Shown here one piece after another: positions 10,976-19,473 of a DNA stretch of 44,758 bases (the first letter of the stretch is position 1; each line of letters begins with the position of its first letter). The stretch spans positions 1-44,758 of IMG/VR virus record IMGVR_UViG_3300025853_000174. The stretch is one strand, 5' to 3'. The stretch comes from a virus. Under the pieces are notes generated by a model, which did no database searches, was not told where the DNA came from, and was given only the letters and a program-made list of their open reading frames with translations. Both the position numbers and the translations under genes were made by a program.

Positions 10976-11321
10976 TTTGTCTTACCTTATCTTTTAGTTC
11001 TTCAACATCGTTTAATGCTTTTTCTAATTGTGCTTTTAAAAATTCTATATTAACTTTGTTAGTCATATTTTGCTCTTGAGTTATTTCAAGTTTTTCTGTT
11101 GTCTTATATAAATCTTCTATTAACATATATTGTTCCTGGTCTGTTGGTAACTGTTCTGACTTCTTGAGTAAGTCTGCTTGAAACAATTCTCTTGATGTCT
11201 CTAACGATGTAAGCCTAGCAGTTACTTCTGTATACGCAAAGACACCCATAGCAACAGCTACAACGATACCAATCATATTTTTCATTGGCATACTCACTGA
11301 TGTGTTTTCAGATATTTTCAT
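10956..11321 (-). CDS. Membrane protein with coiled coil, lysis cluster, 121 aa
   Basis: 121 residues: transmembrane segment about 15-32 (NMIGIVVAVAMGVFAYT), then a long periplasmic-type coiled coil (60-115, with KLEITQEQNM and KAQLEKALNDVEELKDKV). A single anchor followed by a coiled coil is the architecture of inner-membrane spanins (Rz type), which bridge to an outer-membrane lipoprotein; no lipoprotein partner is obvious here. Its ATG overlaps the stop of the tiny membrane protein upstream (ATGA). Confidence 0.65.
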   Translation of the reverse strand: MKISENTSVSMPMKNMIGIVVAVAMGVFAYTEVTARLTSLETSRELFQADLLKKSEQLPTDQEQYMLIEDLYKTTEKLEITQEQNMTNKVNIEFLKAQLEKALNDVEELKDKVRQNGNGHQ

Positions 11322-11389
11322 AATGGTGCTATTAAAATTGTTAATAAAATAAATGCAATAATGATACTTCCTGTAAAATAATAGTTCAT
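11318..11389 (-). CDS. Tiny single-span membrane protein, 23 aa
   Basis: MNYYFTGSIIIAFILLTILI plus three residues: practically one transmembrane helix. I prefer the ATG at 11389 because GGAG lies 9 bases upstream; an upstream ATG at 11404 would add five residues. The stop overlaps the next ATG (ATGA). Size and position in the lysis cluster fit a mini-holin, antiholin or lysis timing peptide. The frame is short, so the call rests on SD and overlaps. Confidence 0.5.
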   Translation of the reverse strand: MNYYFTGSIIIAFILLTILIAPL

Positions 11390-11405
11390 ATTAGCACACT
11401 CCATA

Positions 11406-11756
11406 TTAATTATCTTCACTTAAATTACTACGCATAATTAAAAAATTTTTAAAATCTTGTTCCATTTGTTTTATTTTTTCTTCCATTGTTTTAAGTTTAT
11501 CGTTTGTAACAATAGTATTACCTTTGTTGGTTTCAATATTTAACAATAAATGACTTTGATTTTCCTGTATTCTAGCGATGTATCCGATTTGATTTTTTAA
11601 ATCTGTTTTTTGTATTTTCTCAATTGCTGCTTTATTTTGATTGATAGTTTCTGTTAAAGATACAATATACCTAACACCTGTAAAAGTTCCGACAATAACT
11701 GACGCAACTACAGGAACCATGACTATATTTTTCTTTAACAGATCCACTAAGTTCAT
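11406..11756 (-). CDS. Membrane protein with long coiled coil, 116 aa
   Basis: 116 residues: N-terminal transmembrane segment about 10-30 (IVMVPVVASVIVGTFTG), then a coiled coil to about residue 110 (NQNKAAIEKIQKTD, KLKTMEEKIKQMEQDF). Same architecture as the 121-aa protein further down the operon, though the sequences are not clearly related. Together they may form a paired membrane complex used in lysis or in host envelope interaction (inference). The start overlaps the stop of the Cys-rich gene upstream (TAATG). Confidence 0.65.
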   Translation of the reverse strand: MNLVDLLKKNIVMVPVVASVIVGTFTGVRYIVSLTETINQNKAAIEKIQKTDLKNQIGYIARIQENQSHLLLNIETNKGNTIVTNDKLKTMEEKIKQMEQDFKNFLIMRSNLSEDN

Positions 11757-11902
11757 TATTTAAACCAGTTTAAAATTCTTTTCCAAATTTTTTTTAATGC
11801 ATCTACTTCTTCTTGATGTTCACATGTAGAGCAACCACAACCATTACCTGCTTGGCATATGTCATTACAATGACAATCGTGTTCACAAATTATACAAATC
11901 AT
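11756..11902 (-). CDS. Cysteine-rich 48-aa protein
   Basis: A 48-residue ORF whose first 27 residues hold eight cysteines and a histidine pattern (MICIICEHDCHCNDICQAGN then GCGCSTCEH); positions 3, 6, 10, 12, 16, 22, 24, 27. This density suggests a multi-metal site (metallothionein-like or Fe-S) or a compact zinc finger. The C-terminal 18 residues form a basic helix (LKKIWKRILNWFK). GAGGAG precedes the ATG at good spacing, the start overlaps the upstream stop and the end overlaps the downstream start, so it is a solid operon member. No family recognised. Confidence 0.7.
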   Translation of the reverse strand: MICIICEHDCHCNDICQAGNGCGCSTCEHQEEVDALKKIWKRILNWFK

Positions 11903-12540
11903 TTTTTCTCCTCAATATTATAAAACATTTTATCAGAATCTTCTGTTATCCAATCAGATCCTTCACAGTCCCAGTATGTATTTTGTACACTATAGTCGGG
12001 CCAATCATTATCTGTAGTATAACTATTAACATGCCAAATGATTCTGTTATTTGGCTGAGCGGCATAATTACCGTTTTCTAATGCAAGTATGTGTGCACAC
12101 TTGTGTTCTTGTGGAATTTCAGAATGTTCCGTATTTAGTATATTAGTCTCTGGATGAGCCCAGTCAACTGTAAAAAGATATTGACCTGGATAAAATTTTT
12201 TGTCTTTTCCTAGATATTTACCATTTATACCAGCCAGCCAATCAAAACAATGCACACTAGGATAGTAACTAAAACTATTCCACAATTGGAGTTCATCCAA
12301 TCGCATATCTGGCACTTGATCTCTTTCATATTCTTTTTGAAAAAAAGCCGAGATAGGTAATCTCCAAAAGCACGCACCGTTGGGTAACATAATATTAAAT
12401 AAGAGTGCACGACCTGAGATAGAGCTAATACCAAAGATAACACATTCACTAAATTGTCCTTTATTTTTCTTAAGATCATAAAGATATTCCTTCCTTATTT
12501 TACAATAAATTGGCGGTATATTAGCATTTAAATAAGACAT
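11899..12540 (-). CDS. Hypothetical protein, 213 aa
   Basis: 213 residues, soluble, unusually rich in Trp, Tyr and Cys, with many Asp/Asn. Blocks such as MLPNGACFWRLPISAF, LQLWNSFSYYPSVHCFDW and QYLFTVDWAHPETNIL suggest a beta-rich globular fold. The C-terminus has PNNRIIWHVNSYTTDNDWPDYS. I know similar unnamed proteins near polA in marine phages, but no function is established. It lies 6 bases after the polymerase gene, between replication and lysis modules, and could belong to either. Confidence 0.75.
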   Translation of the reverse strand: MSYLNANIPPIYCKIRKEYLYDLKKNKGQFSECVIFGISSISGRALLFNIMLPNGACFWRLPISAFFQKEYERDQVPDMRLDELQLWNSFSYYPSVHCFDWLAGINGKYLGKDKKFYPGQYLFTVDWAHPETNILNTEHSEIPQEHKCAHILALENGNYAAQPNNRIIWHVNSYTTDNDWPDYSVQNTYWDCEGSDWITEDSDKMFYNIEEKK

Positions 12541-12546
12541 AGTACA

Positions 12547-14484
12547 TTATTTTATTTCACCCCAGTTAGGTCCAGATTCATAATCTACTTTATTAGGTAC
12601 CTTTAAGTCAACTGCATTTTCCATTATATCTTTTATTTTTTTAGCTTGACTCTCTGATTCAATAGAGAAATCTAATTCATCATGTATTTGTATATGACCT
12701 ATTAAACCTTCTTTATATAAATTAATCATAGCTCTTTTAGTCATATCAGCTGCACTACCTTGGATTAATTTATTTAATGCTTTGTAAGTAAAAGCTCTAC
12801 GTGATGAATTATTATGCCAATAGTTTTTTTGTTTATTACCATCTTTGTCTTTAATAAATTCTCCATCTTCATTTTTTATATATGGACCCATTTCTTTTAA
12901 TTCTAACATAGTGTCATGATCTTGAGCAGGAACAAAATGTCCCCAATCAGAACCTCTAAGTATTGGTTCATACTTAGGAAATCTACAACGTCTACCTAGT
13001 AAAGTTTTTATTTGTCCTTTTGATTGAGCCGCAGACATAACTTCATTCATTAGCTGTTTTACGAATGGAACTCTACCATGATAAGTATTAAATAATTCAT
13101 CTGCTTTATCTTTTGAAACATTTAATTCGTTCTGAAGTTTTGCTTTACCCATTCCATAAAACAAACCTAAGTTAATTGTCTTAGCTTCTTTTCTATCTAT
13201 CTCTGCCATGTCAGCTACGATTTGATGAAAGTCTGTTTTAGGATCTTCTTGATATGCTTCTGATATTGGAGTTGCTGAATCTAAACCAAATCTTAAAGCA
13301 TAGTGTGCAACTAAACGTGGTTCTTGTTGTGAGTAGTCAAATGTACCCCACTTACAACCTTCTTCAGGTATAAATAAACTTCTAATTAATGGGCCTGTAT
13401 CTGGATCACGCGCCGGAATCTGTTGTAAATTAGGATTTGCATATGAGAATCTTCCCGTAACTGTTCCCCCATCATCAGATCTAATTTGATTAATGTCTGC
13501 GTGTATCCTACCTAAATGTGAATGATTTAAAATAGTATCTATAAAAGTTGTACTAACCTTGTTTATTTTTCTAGCTTCTGCTATCATACGAACCACAGGA
13601 TGACTATGTGTAGAAATAAAATTTTTAGTAAATGAAGGAGAGTCAGTCTTTTCAGTTCGGCTATAAGGTAGCTTCAGTTTTTCAAAAACTTCTGCAATCG
13701 ATCTTGCAGCCCATATTTGAGTATCTATTCCTGTTTCTATTTTTATTTGTTGTAATAGGTTTTGTTCTTTTACTGCCATTACTGTTTTCAATTGACTGGC
13801 TTTCTCGATATCTACCCGAACACCTAGGTGGCGCATATCAACTAAACAAGGAAACAGATCAGTCTCGAGATTAAATATATCTTGAAGATCATCTTCAATA
13901 ATAATTTTTTTTAAGTGATGCCATAATAATAAAGTTAATTCAGCATCTTTTTCTGCGTATCCACCTACTTCACTTGCAGGTAGTTTCCACATTTCTGCTT
14001 TAGGATCTAAACCTCTTTCTTTAGCTGCTTTAGTTAGTAAAGACTCATTCTTACCTTGTTTTAAATAAACCCAAGACAAAGAGTTTAATGAATATTGAAA
14101 TCTATTTTCATCAATAATAGATGCTGCAATCATTGTATCTATAATTAAACCATTAATTTTAATTCCTAAATTCTTAATCCAACACACATCATACATAGCA
14201 TTGTGAAATATTTTTGTAGCAGGTGATTCACATACGTCTGTAAACCAATCTAAAACTTTTTTACGATCCATGTTTGGACCTTCACCATGTGCAATAGGAA
14301 AGTATGCTTTATAACCATCTACAGCTACAGCTATACCTACAACTTCGCCACTACCTTTAATGGCCCCTGAACCCAGTTTCTTTAATTCTGGATCTCTTGT
14401 CTCCAAATCAATTGCAATTTCTTCTGCTTTTCTTAAATCAGGAAACTCCGTAGGTGCTACCCATTCTGTAGTTGGCATCAACAT
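12547..14484 (-). CDS. polA: DNA polymerase, family A, with 3'-5' exonuclease
   Basis: 645 residues, a T7-like length without the 5'-3' exonuclease domain of bacterial PolI. Exonuclease motifs: DLE (D26, E28), HNAMYDVCW (94-102, D99) and YAEKD (176-180). Polymerase motifs: A, FDYSQQEPRL with D383; B, RKEAKTINLGLFYGMG (431-446) with R431, K435 and Y443; C, IQIHDELDF with D602. The residue matching E. coli F762 is L439. The enzyme replicates the phage genome with the primase and helicase encoded just upstream. The start codon overlaps the DUF3310 stop (TAATG). Confidence 0.95.
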   Translation of the reverse strand: MLMPTTEWVAPTEFPDLRKAEEIAIDLETRDPELKKLGSGAIKGSGEVVGIAVAVDGYKAYFPIAHGEGPNMDRKKVLDWFTDVCESPATKIFHNAMYDVCWIKNLGIKINGLIIDTMIAASIIDENRFQYSLNSLSWVYLKQGKNESLLTKAAKERGLDPKAEMWKLPASEVGGYAEKDAELTLLLWHHLKKIIIEDDLQDIFNLETDLFPCLVDMRHLGVRVDIEKASQLKTVMAVKEQNLLQQIKIETGIDTQIWAARSIAEVFEKLKLPYSRTEKTDSPSFTKNFISTHSHPVVRMIAEARKINKVSTTFIDTILNHSHLGRIHADINQIRSDDGGTVTGRFSYANPNLQQIPARDPDTGPLIRSLFIPEEGCKWGTFDYSQQEPRLVAHYALRFGLDSATPISEAYQEDPKTDFHQIVADMAEIDRKEAKTINLGLFYGMGKAKLQNELNVSKDKADELFNTYHGRVPFVKQLMNEVMSAAQSKGQIKTLLGRRCRFPKYEPILRGSDWGHFVPAQDHDTMLELKEMGPYIKNEDGEFIKDKDGNKQKNYWHNNSSRRAFTYKALNKLIQGSAADMTKRAMINLYKEGLIGHIQIHDELDFSIESESQAKKIKDIMENAVDLKVPNKVDYESGPNWGEIK

Positions 14485-14732
14485 TATTTTTTCTTACCTG
14501 TATCTTTCATCTTTTTAATTTCTAATTCACAGTAATGAATTATCTTCTCTATATCTTGTATTCCATTTTTATTCAAGTATCTACAAACGTACTTCACAAC
14601 GTTCCCTTGAAAAAATGAGAGATCATTTTTAGAAATAAATTCATAGGGTTGAATATGAAAGTCTTTATAGTGACTCCCACCTATCTGCTTATCTTGTGGA
14701 AATGATTTATCAAACATATCTTTATTACTCAT
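14484..14732 (-). CDS. DUF3310 family protein, 82 aa
   Basis: 82 residues matching DUF3310: IGGSHYKD (17-24), IQPYEFI (27-33), then GNVVKYVCRYLNKNG and a C-terminal helix (DIEKIIHYCELEIKKMK). The family is common in phages, often annotated as a nucleotide kinase-like domain, with no firmly established activity; placement next to DNA polymerase fits nucleotide metabolism or replication support. The ATG follows AAGGAG, and a complex folded leader (14755-14848) lies upstream, so its expression, and through coupling that of the polymerase, may be controlled by RNA structure. Confidence 0.85.
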   Translation of the reverse strand: MSNKDMFDKSFPQDKQIGGSHYKDFHIQPYEFISKNDLSFFQGNVVKYVCRYLNKNGIQDIEKIIHYCELEIKKMKDTGKKK

Positions 14733-14754
14733 ATTTTTCTCCTTTAAGTTATTT

Positions 14755-14848
14755 GTGGCAGTAGTTGGTTTAACGGCTTAAAAACAAATGGGGTCCGCGA
14801 ACCGAACCAACGTCGCCCGCTAGAGCAAGATGCTGCCACCCACCCCAT
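14755..14848 (-). ncRNA. Pseudoknotted leader RNA upstream of DUF3310/polA
   Basis: On the minus strand, GTGGCAG (14839-14833) pairs with CTGCCAC (14761-14755); nested inside, GTTGGTT (14811-14805) pairs with AACCAAC (14770-14764), extended by CGG/CCG. ATGGGG (14848-14843), 5' of the outer stem, pairs with CCCCAT (14793-14788) in the inner loop, making a pseudoknot. It occupies the only sizeable gap in the replication operon, and its 3' end is about 22 bases before the ATG. Riboswitch-like or a protein-binding leader; no known class recognised. Confidence 0.55.
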
Positions 14849-14891
14849 AGGAAATGTCGCTACCCCGTTCTGTTTACACTGTTGTGTAATT

Positions 14892-16325
14892 CTATAATTT
14901 GTATGCATTAACTTTTTTCTTAGCTTTTAATTTATATAAATTATTTCTAGCACGTGTGATTCCTACGTACCAAACTCTATGTTCTTCATCACTTTTGTTT
15001 TTACTCTTACGAACTGCTTTTTTAATTTTGTTTGGTTGGTCTAAACAAAGTATTACATTGTCTTGTTCACCACCTTTAAATGCATGTATAGTTGATATAA
15101 ATATTCTAGCAGGTAAATCTAAATCTTCTCCATTTTCCATCATCTCTTTAATGTATTCCTTATCTTCATATTCAACCTCTTTGAATGCATCAAACCAATC
15201 TAAATCTGGTTCCCAATCTTCCATTTTTTTTCCAATGTATTCTTCAATATCTTTCCATTCTTTTTCATCTAATATCTTTCCTCTACACCAGGAGTTATAA
15301 TTAATATGTGCATTGTATACCCTAACTTTAAAAGATTTTTCTTTCTTTGTCTGATAATATAAATTTCTTTCTCTTAATTCTTTTTTCATACTAACTAATC
15401 TACTAATGGTTCTAGTTAATATAACCCATCTTTCTTTTGTTAAATCTACGTGATCTAGATTATTTATATACTCACATTCACCTTCATAGTCTCTTGGGTA
15501 ATAATCTTTTTGTTTTCTTAATCCTTCTATTTTTTCAATAGGTATTTCTGATTGTTCCTGAACTGATCTAGATATTCTTTTTGAATACTTTAAAACTTTT
15601 TCTTTATCAGATTTTTGACTTATAAATCTATCTACATCAGCACCAGCCCAAGCAAAAATAGCTTGATCATCATCACCTGCTAAATAAATATCATCAGTAT
15701 GTTCTTTTAGTTTATCAAATAATTTCCATTGTAATGGTGATAAATCTTGAGCTTCATCAATAAATATAACTTTAAATTTAGGTAAAGATTCTTTTTCAAT
15801 TAATTGTTTTATCATGTCATTGAAATCTAATTTCTTTTTTACTCTTTTGTATTCTTTCAAATTGTCATCAATTGTTTTTAGTATTTTCCATTTAATTTCT
15901 TTTTTATTGTGTTCTCCTCTATCATATTCATCTCTAATACTAATATCTCTATTAATTGCTCTACCAATCATTTGAAAATATGGACTGTCGCAGTTTAGAT
16001 AATTAATATCTTCCTTATTATACTTGTCGTAATATTTTACTTTAACACCTATCTCTTTACCTATTGCTTCATAGTCTGATGGTTGCATAACTTTTCCATC
16101 ATTTAATTCTAATTGATCGTATGCAAATGAATGTATTGTTCTAAAGTATGATAGTTTATCATTGTCTGCAGGCATTCTATCTCTTGCTTCACCTGCAGCT
16201 TTTTTAGTAAATGCAAAGTATGCAATGTTATCTAAAGGTGTACCTATTCTAACATAAGCTTTAGCTCTACTAATTAGTCTGTATGTCTTACCTGTACCTG
16301 GTGGTCCATAAAACTTATATATCAT
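14892..16325 (-). CDS. SF1 DNA helicase (UvrD/Dda-like)
   Basis: 477 residues with all superfamily 1 motifs: GPPGTGKT (7-14, Walker A), AFTKKAA (38-44, Ia), FIDEAQD (188-194, II), GDDDQAIFAW (217-226, III), a C-terminal STIHAFKGGE and YVGITRAR (453-460, VI). Compact, as in phage Dda rather than full-length UvrD. It unwinds DNA using ATP, probably 5'-3' at forks or during origin opening. Overlaps the primase gene stop by one base (TAATG), so primase and helicase are made together. No DnaB-type helicase is seen, making this a candidate replicative or accessory helicase. Confidence 0.9.
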   Translation of the reverse strand: MIYKFYGPPGTGKTYRLISRAKAYVRIGTPLDNIAYFAFTKKAAGEARDRMPADNDKLSYFRTIHSFAYDQLELNDGKVMQPSDYEAIGKEIGVKVKYYDKYNKEDINYLNCDSPYFQMIGRAINRDISIRDEYDRGEHNKKEIKWKILKTIDDNLKEYKRVKKKLDFNDMIKQLIEKESLPKFKVIFIDEAQDLSPLQWKLFDKLKEHTDDIYLAGDDDQAIFAWAGADVDRFISQKSDKEKVLKYSKRISRSVQEQSEIPIEKIEGLRKQKDYYPRDYEGECEYINNLDHVDLTKERWVILTRTISRLVSMKKELRERNLYYQTKKEKSFKVRVYNAHINYNSWCRGKILDEKEWKDIEEYIGKKMEDWEPDLDWFDAFKEVEYEDKEYIKEMMENGEDLDLPARIFISTIHAFKGGEQDNVILCLDQPNKIKKAVRKSKNKSDEEHRVWYVGITRARNNLYKLKAKKKVNAYKL

Positions 16326-17968
16326 TATACAATTTCCTCTTCTGTAAAGTCAGCAGTCTCTTCTACGTCCTCTTCTTCTTTATCAAATAAATATAAAGGT
16401 ATGGATACACATCCATTAACACCTGGATATGGTTTACCGGTCTTCTTATGTTTACCAGGGAATCTTTTCTTTTTACCAAACTCTGGTTGAGGTAATGAAT
16501 CATCTTTTGTATCAAACATTTTTTGAATCATGTGAGAAGTTCTTGATGAGTCTTTTCTCCAACCATTTTCTTTTAGTTCATTGTAAAATTCGTCATAAAC
16601 AAAATAAGAATACACTTCATCTTTTAAAACATTACCACTTTCAAATGATGCATATGTTTTTGCTTGTGTACCATTTATATATTCTTTTAAATGTTTTTTT
16701 AATATTTCCATTGGTCTGGTTCCTGGAGCCGGTTGCACTGTATCAAGAGTATCTAGTAATCCATTAATCATTACATGAAAGTCTAAAGGTTTTATAGGAG
16801 GAGGTAACACATTTACCTGTGCCATTATTAAACTTCCTAATTCTTTTTGATCTCTGAGTTGTATTACATTTTTTGCATGCACTACTACAGACTCCCCAGT
16901 TTTATTTTCTACTGTAAAATAATATTCAGGATCTGGTTTAAAATCTACTTTGATTAAATTAGTCATCATTGGCCAATCAATTTTTTTATCAGAGATAACA
17001 CCAAATCTTCTTTTAACACATTCAGATTTAACACAAACCGGTGCAAGTAATTGATCATTACAAGTATGACCTTTGGTATCTTTCTCCCAGTTTTTTATTT
17101 TCTTTTTAATATAATCATCAGTCCAAGTTTCATTGAACTCAAAATAATTTCTACCTGCTTGTAATACTTTCTTAGCCCAATCGTCAGCATATTTCTTTTT
17201 AGCAAACACCATGTAGTTATATAAAAATCTATCTCTACCATCATCCATTTTTTCTTTAGATAAAATTTCCAGACATGGTGGACCATCTTTAAACTCTTCT
17301 GCACCACCTGTAAGTTCTATTTTAACTATGTTTTCAGATATATCTTTTAGTTTAGTTGATGTCATTAAATTCATTCCAACAACTTTTAAAAATAAATCTA
17401 ATGTCATTTCTTGACCAGATGGATCTAATGCAACTCTTTCATTTTTATTAAAGTATGGAAGATTAATAAAATTACCATTTACTTTTTGATCATCTGTATT
17501 TGTTCCTAGTTTAGTTTGTTTAGGAAATATCTCTGTTGTAATAGGTAGTTTAAATAAAAATAATACTTGTTCTAAAAAATCTTTTACTACTTTTGCTTTG
17601 ACTAATTCTTCTGTAAATACATATAAATGAAGTCCACCACTTTTAGATTTAATAGGTATTAATGGTAATTTTTTTTCTTGGATTGTATCTAAATAAAATT
17701 TTATATCTAAATTCTTATATACTTTAGGATCAATATCTATTGCACCAAATCTTGCTAAACCATTATCATCACATGGTTGTATACCAATAGATTTAGTTCC
17801 ATTTAAATGTTGAGTATAATCTTCTTCAGTAATTAATTTTCCTGACCAACCATAGTCACCAGGATTAAATTTTAATTTACCTGTATCTGGATCTTTGTAA
17901 CCATTTTTAATGTTACAAAAACCAAAGTTTCTTTTTAAACCTGTAAAATATTTTATAAAGTCTTTCAT
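16325..17968 (-). CDS. Archaeo-eukaryotic-type primase (TOTE/AEP-like)
   Basis: 547 residues. The N-terminal 180 residues show the AEP/TOTE primase pattern: FGAIDID (74-80, with D78 and D80 as metal ligands), KSKSGGLHLYVF (107-118, with H114), TEIFPKQ (145-151) and GNFINLPYF (165-173). A helical PriCT-like region follows, with a cysteine group near residue 305-320 (HTCNDQ, CVKSECVKR) and a C-terminal part that could bind DNA (WRKDSSRTSHMIQKMF resembles a winged helix of D5-type primases). It makes primers for the family A polymerase. Operon with the SF1 helicase. Confidence 0.8.
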   Translation of the reverse strand: MKDFIKYFTGLKRNFGFCNIKNGYKDPDTGKLKFNPGDYGWSGKLITEEDYTQHLNGTKSIGIQPCDDNGLARFGAIDIDPKVYKNLDIKFYLDTIQEKKLPLIPIKSKSGGLHLYVFTEELVKAKVVKDFLEQVLFLFKLPITTEIFPKQTKLGTNTDDQKVNGNFINLPYFNKNERVALDPSGQEMTLDLFLKVVGMNLMTSTKLKDISENIVKIELTGGAEEFKDGPPCLEILSKEKMDDGRDRFLYNYMVFAKKKYADDWAKKVLQAGRNYFEFNETWTDDYIKKKIKNWEKDTKGHTCNDQLLAPVCVKSECVKRRFGVISDKKIDWPMMTNLIKVDFKPDPEYYFTVENKTGESVVVHAKNVIQLRDQKELGSLIMAQVNVLPPPIKPLDFHVMINGLLDTLDTVQPAPGTRPMEILKKHLKEYINGTQAKTYASFESGNVLKDEVYSYFVYDEFYNELKENGWRKDSSRTSHMIQKMFDTKDDSLPQPEFGKKKRFPGKHKKTGKPYPGVNGCVSIPLYLFDKEEEDVEETADFTEEEIV

Positions 17969-17986
17969 AATTTCCTATGTTATGAA

Positions 17987-18018
17987 AGAGGCGACACCAC
18001 TCTCGCGCCATCGCCTCT
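17987..18018 (-). other. Hairpin in the spacer before the primase gene
   Basis: AGAGGCGA and TCGCCTCT form a perfect 8-bp stem with a 16-base loop; on the minus strand it is followed by only TTTC. It lies between the 258-aa gene stop and the primase ATG (17968). It may reduce read-through or protect the upstream message; a full terminator U-tract is missing. Confidence 0.5.
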
Positions 18019-18042
18019 CCTCTAGAGTATTCACTTAGTGAA

Positions 18043-18819
18043 TTAGATAATCTCTTCAGTTGGTTTAGCAATTTTTTCTTCATACTTAGGTTTTGCTTGA
18101 CCTTTAGACACAGTCTTTTGAAGTTCTTGTGCCATTAAGTATAATTGAGTGTCAGCTTCAACAGAAATATCTAATGCTCTGTTCATTGAAGGTTTATAGA
18201 CATGCCAACTCTTACTACCTGCAACTTTACCTGCAGTTTTTAAAGTATAAACTGCTGCATATGCTGCCGGATTGTATTTACCTTTTTCATCTTGGAACCT
18301 GAGATTCTTAATCATTTGATTAATTTCTCTAGCAGGTGTTAAGTTAGATGATCTCATAGTAATTACAGCAGGTCTAGGTTCATCACCTAAAACAACTACA
18401 TAAAAATATGCAGTCTTTTCTAAATAGTTACCATTTGATAATCTCCACTTACCATTTCTTTCCTCAACGGCATCTGAAGGTACTGACATATGAGTTGCAA
18501 CAGGCGGAGCTGCTGTATCTCCCATTTCTTGCCATTCTGGATATCTTGTCTGCACGTGTGCAACTAATATATCCACACCTTTGTCACCATCTATTAATGT
18601 ACCAAGACCTTTTGCATAGATCATACCAGGTTTAGAACCTTCTACGTACTTTGCATTGCTCTGATTACATTCAGGCGATAGTTGATGTAGGATTTTTAAA
18701 ATCGGTGTAGATACATCATCCGATTTTATTTCTTCACTACCTTTCCCAGAATCATTTCTAAGACTGATAGTTGCCAGTGCGCCTGCACTGTTCTTCTTCT
18801 CAATAGCTGTATTAGCCAT
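18043..18819 (-). CDS. Hypothetical protein, replication operon, 258 aa (possible ssDNA-binding protein)
   Basis: 258 residues, soluble. Acidic/Ser-rich N-terminus, then a beta-rich body with DVSTPILKILHQLSPE, GMIYAKGLGTLI, KGVDILVAHVQTRYPEW and TAYFYVVVLGDEPRPAVITM, and a charged helical C-terminus. This size, fold impression and place just upstream of primase fit a phage single-stranded DNA-binding protein, but there is no diagnostic motif, so the function is an inference. ATG 18819 follows AAGGAG. The downstream hairpin (17987-18018) separates it from the primase gene, which may allow higher expression. Confidence 0.6.
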   Translation of the reverse strand: MANTAIEKKNSAGALATISLRNDSGKGSEEIKSDDVSTPILKILHQLSPECNQSNAKYVEGSKPGMIYAKGLGTLIDGDKGVDILVAHVQTRYPEWQEMGDTAAPPVATHMSVPSDAVEERNGKWRLSNGNYLEKTAYFYVVVLGDEPRPAVITMRSSNLTPAREINQMIKNLRFQDEKGKYNPAAYAAVYTLKTAGKVAGSKSWHVYKPSMNRALDISVEADTQLYLMAQELQKTVSKGQAKPKYEEKIAKPTEEII

Positions 18820-18848
18820 AATATAACTCCTTATATTTAGTTATTAGT

Positions 18849-19397
18849 TTATTTTTTATTTTTAATATACGTTTGATTTCCATCGAACGTATTGAAAAGT
18901 TCCTCGGGAATTTCTAGACCTTTGTCTTTTTGTTCCTCTAAAACTTTTTTGAGTGTCGATGGGTGAACCTTCTCTTCTTGAGTTGGTTCATACCCATTCG
19001 ACCTCGCAAGGCTAGCATAATCGACAGCCTTGTTATCTTCGCCTTGACCAAATGATACAGTAATATTATTTTTTACTATATCACCTAAGCCATTGTCTCG
19101 AAGCCAGTGTATGCCTTCAGCTTTTTTATCAGCTTTTAATGTGGCACTATAAATTTTTTTAACTTTTAAAAATGAACCATCCTTTAAATTTAAAGACTCT
19201 AAATTTTGATCTGCCATTATTTTTGGAATAATAACACAACTGTAATGTCGTTCATCTTCTTTTAAATCTTTTGCTTGATCTTCTAAAAGTTTTATTTTTT
19301 TTTGTATTGATAATAACTTTTCTATTTCTTCTGATAATGTTTCTGTCTCAACAGATTTCATTTGATCAGGTGCATCTTTTCGTAGGTCTATTAACAT
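18849..19397 (-). CDS. Conserved phage protein with coiled coil, 182 aa
   Basis: 182 residues. Residues 20-50 are a charged coiled coil (SEEIEKLLSIQKKIKLLEDQ); a beta-rich centre follows (SLNLKDGSFLKVKKIYSATL), then HWLRDNGLGDIVKNNITVSF and a GYEPTQEEKVHPSTLKKVLE block. The last block resembles phage proteins with a conserved pattern of P..T+...+E......P.e.F near the C-terminus, found in replication regions of marine and other phages; no function assigned. Start has TTAAAGGAG upstream. Possibly a DNA-replication accessory or nuclease inhibitor (low confidence). Confidence 0.7.
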   Translation of the reverse strand: MLIDLRKDAPDQMKSVETETLSEEIEKLLSIQKKIKLLEDQAKDLKEDERHYSCVIIPKIMADQNLESLNLKDGSFLKVKKIYSATLKADKKAEGIHWLRDNGLGDIVKNNITVSFGQGEDNKAVDYASLARSNGYEPTQEEKVHPSTLKKVLEEQKDKGLEIPEELFNTFDGNQTYIKNKK

Positions 19398-19473
19398 AAT
19401 TTAACTCCTTTAAGTATTTTCTGTTTAACTTTCATAGTGATATAAATAAGATCGATTATATCTTTTGTCAAGA

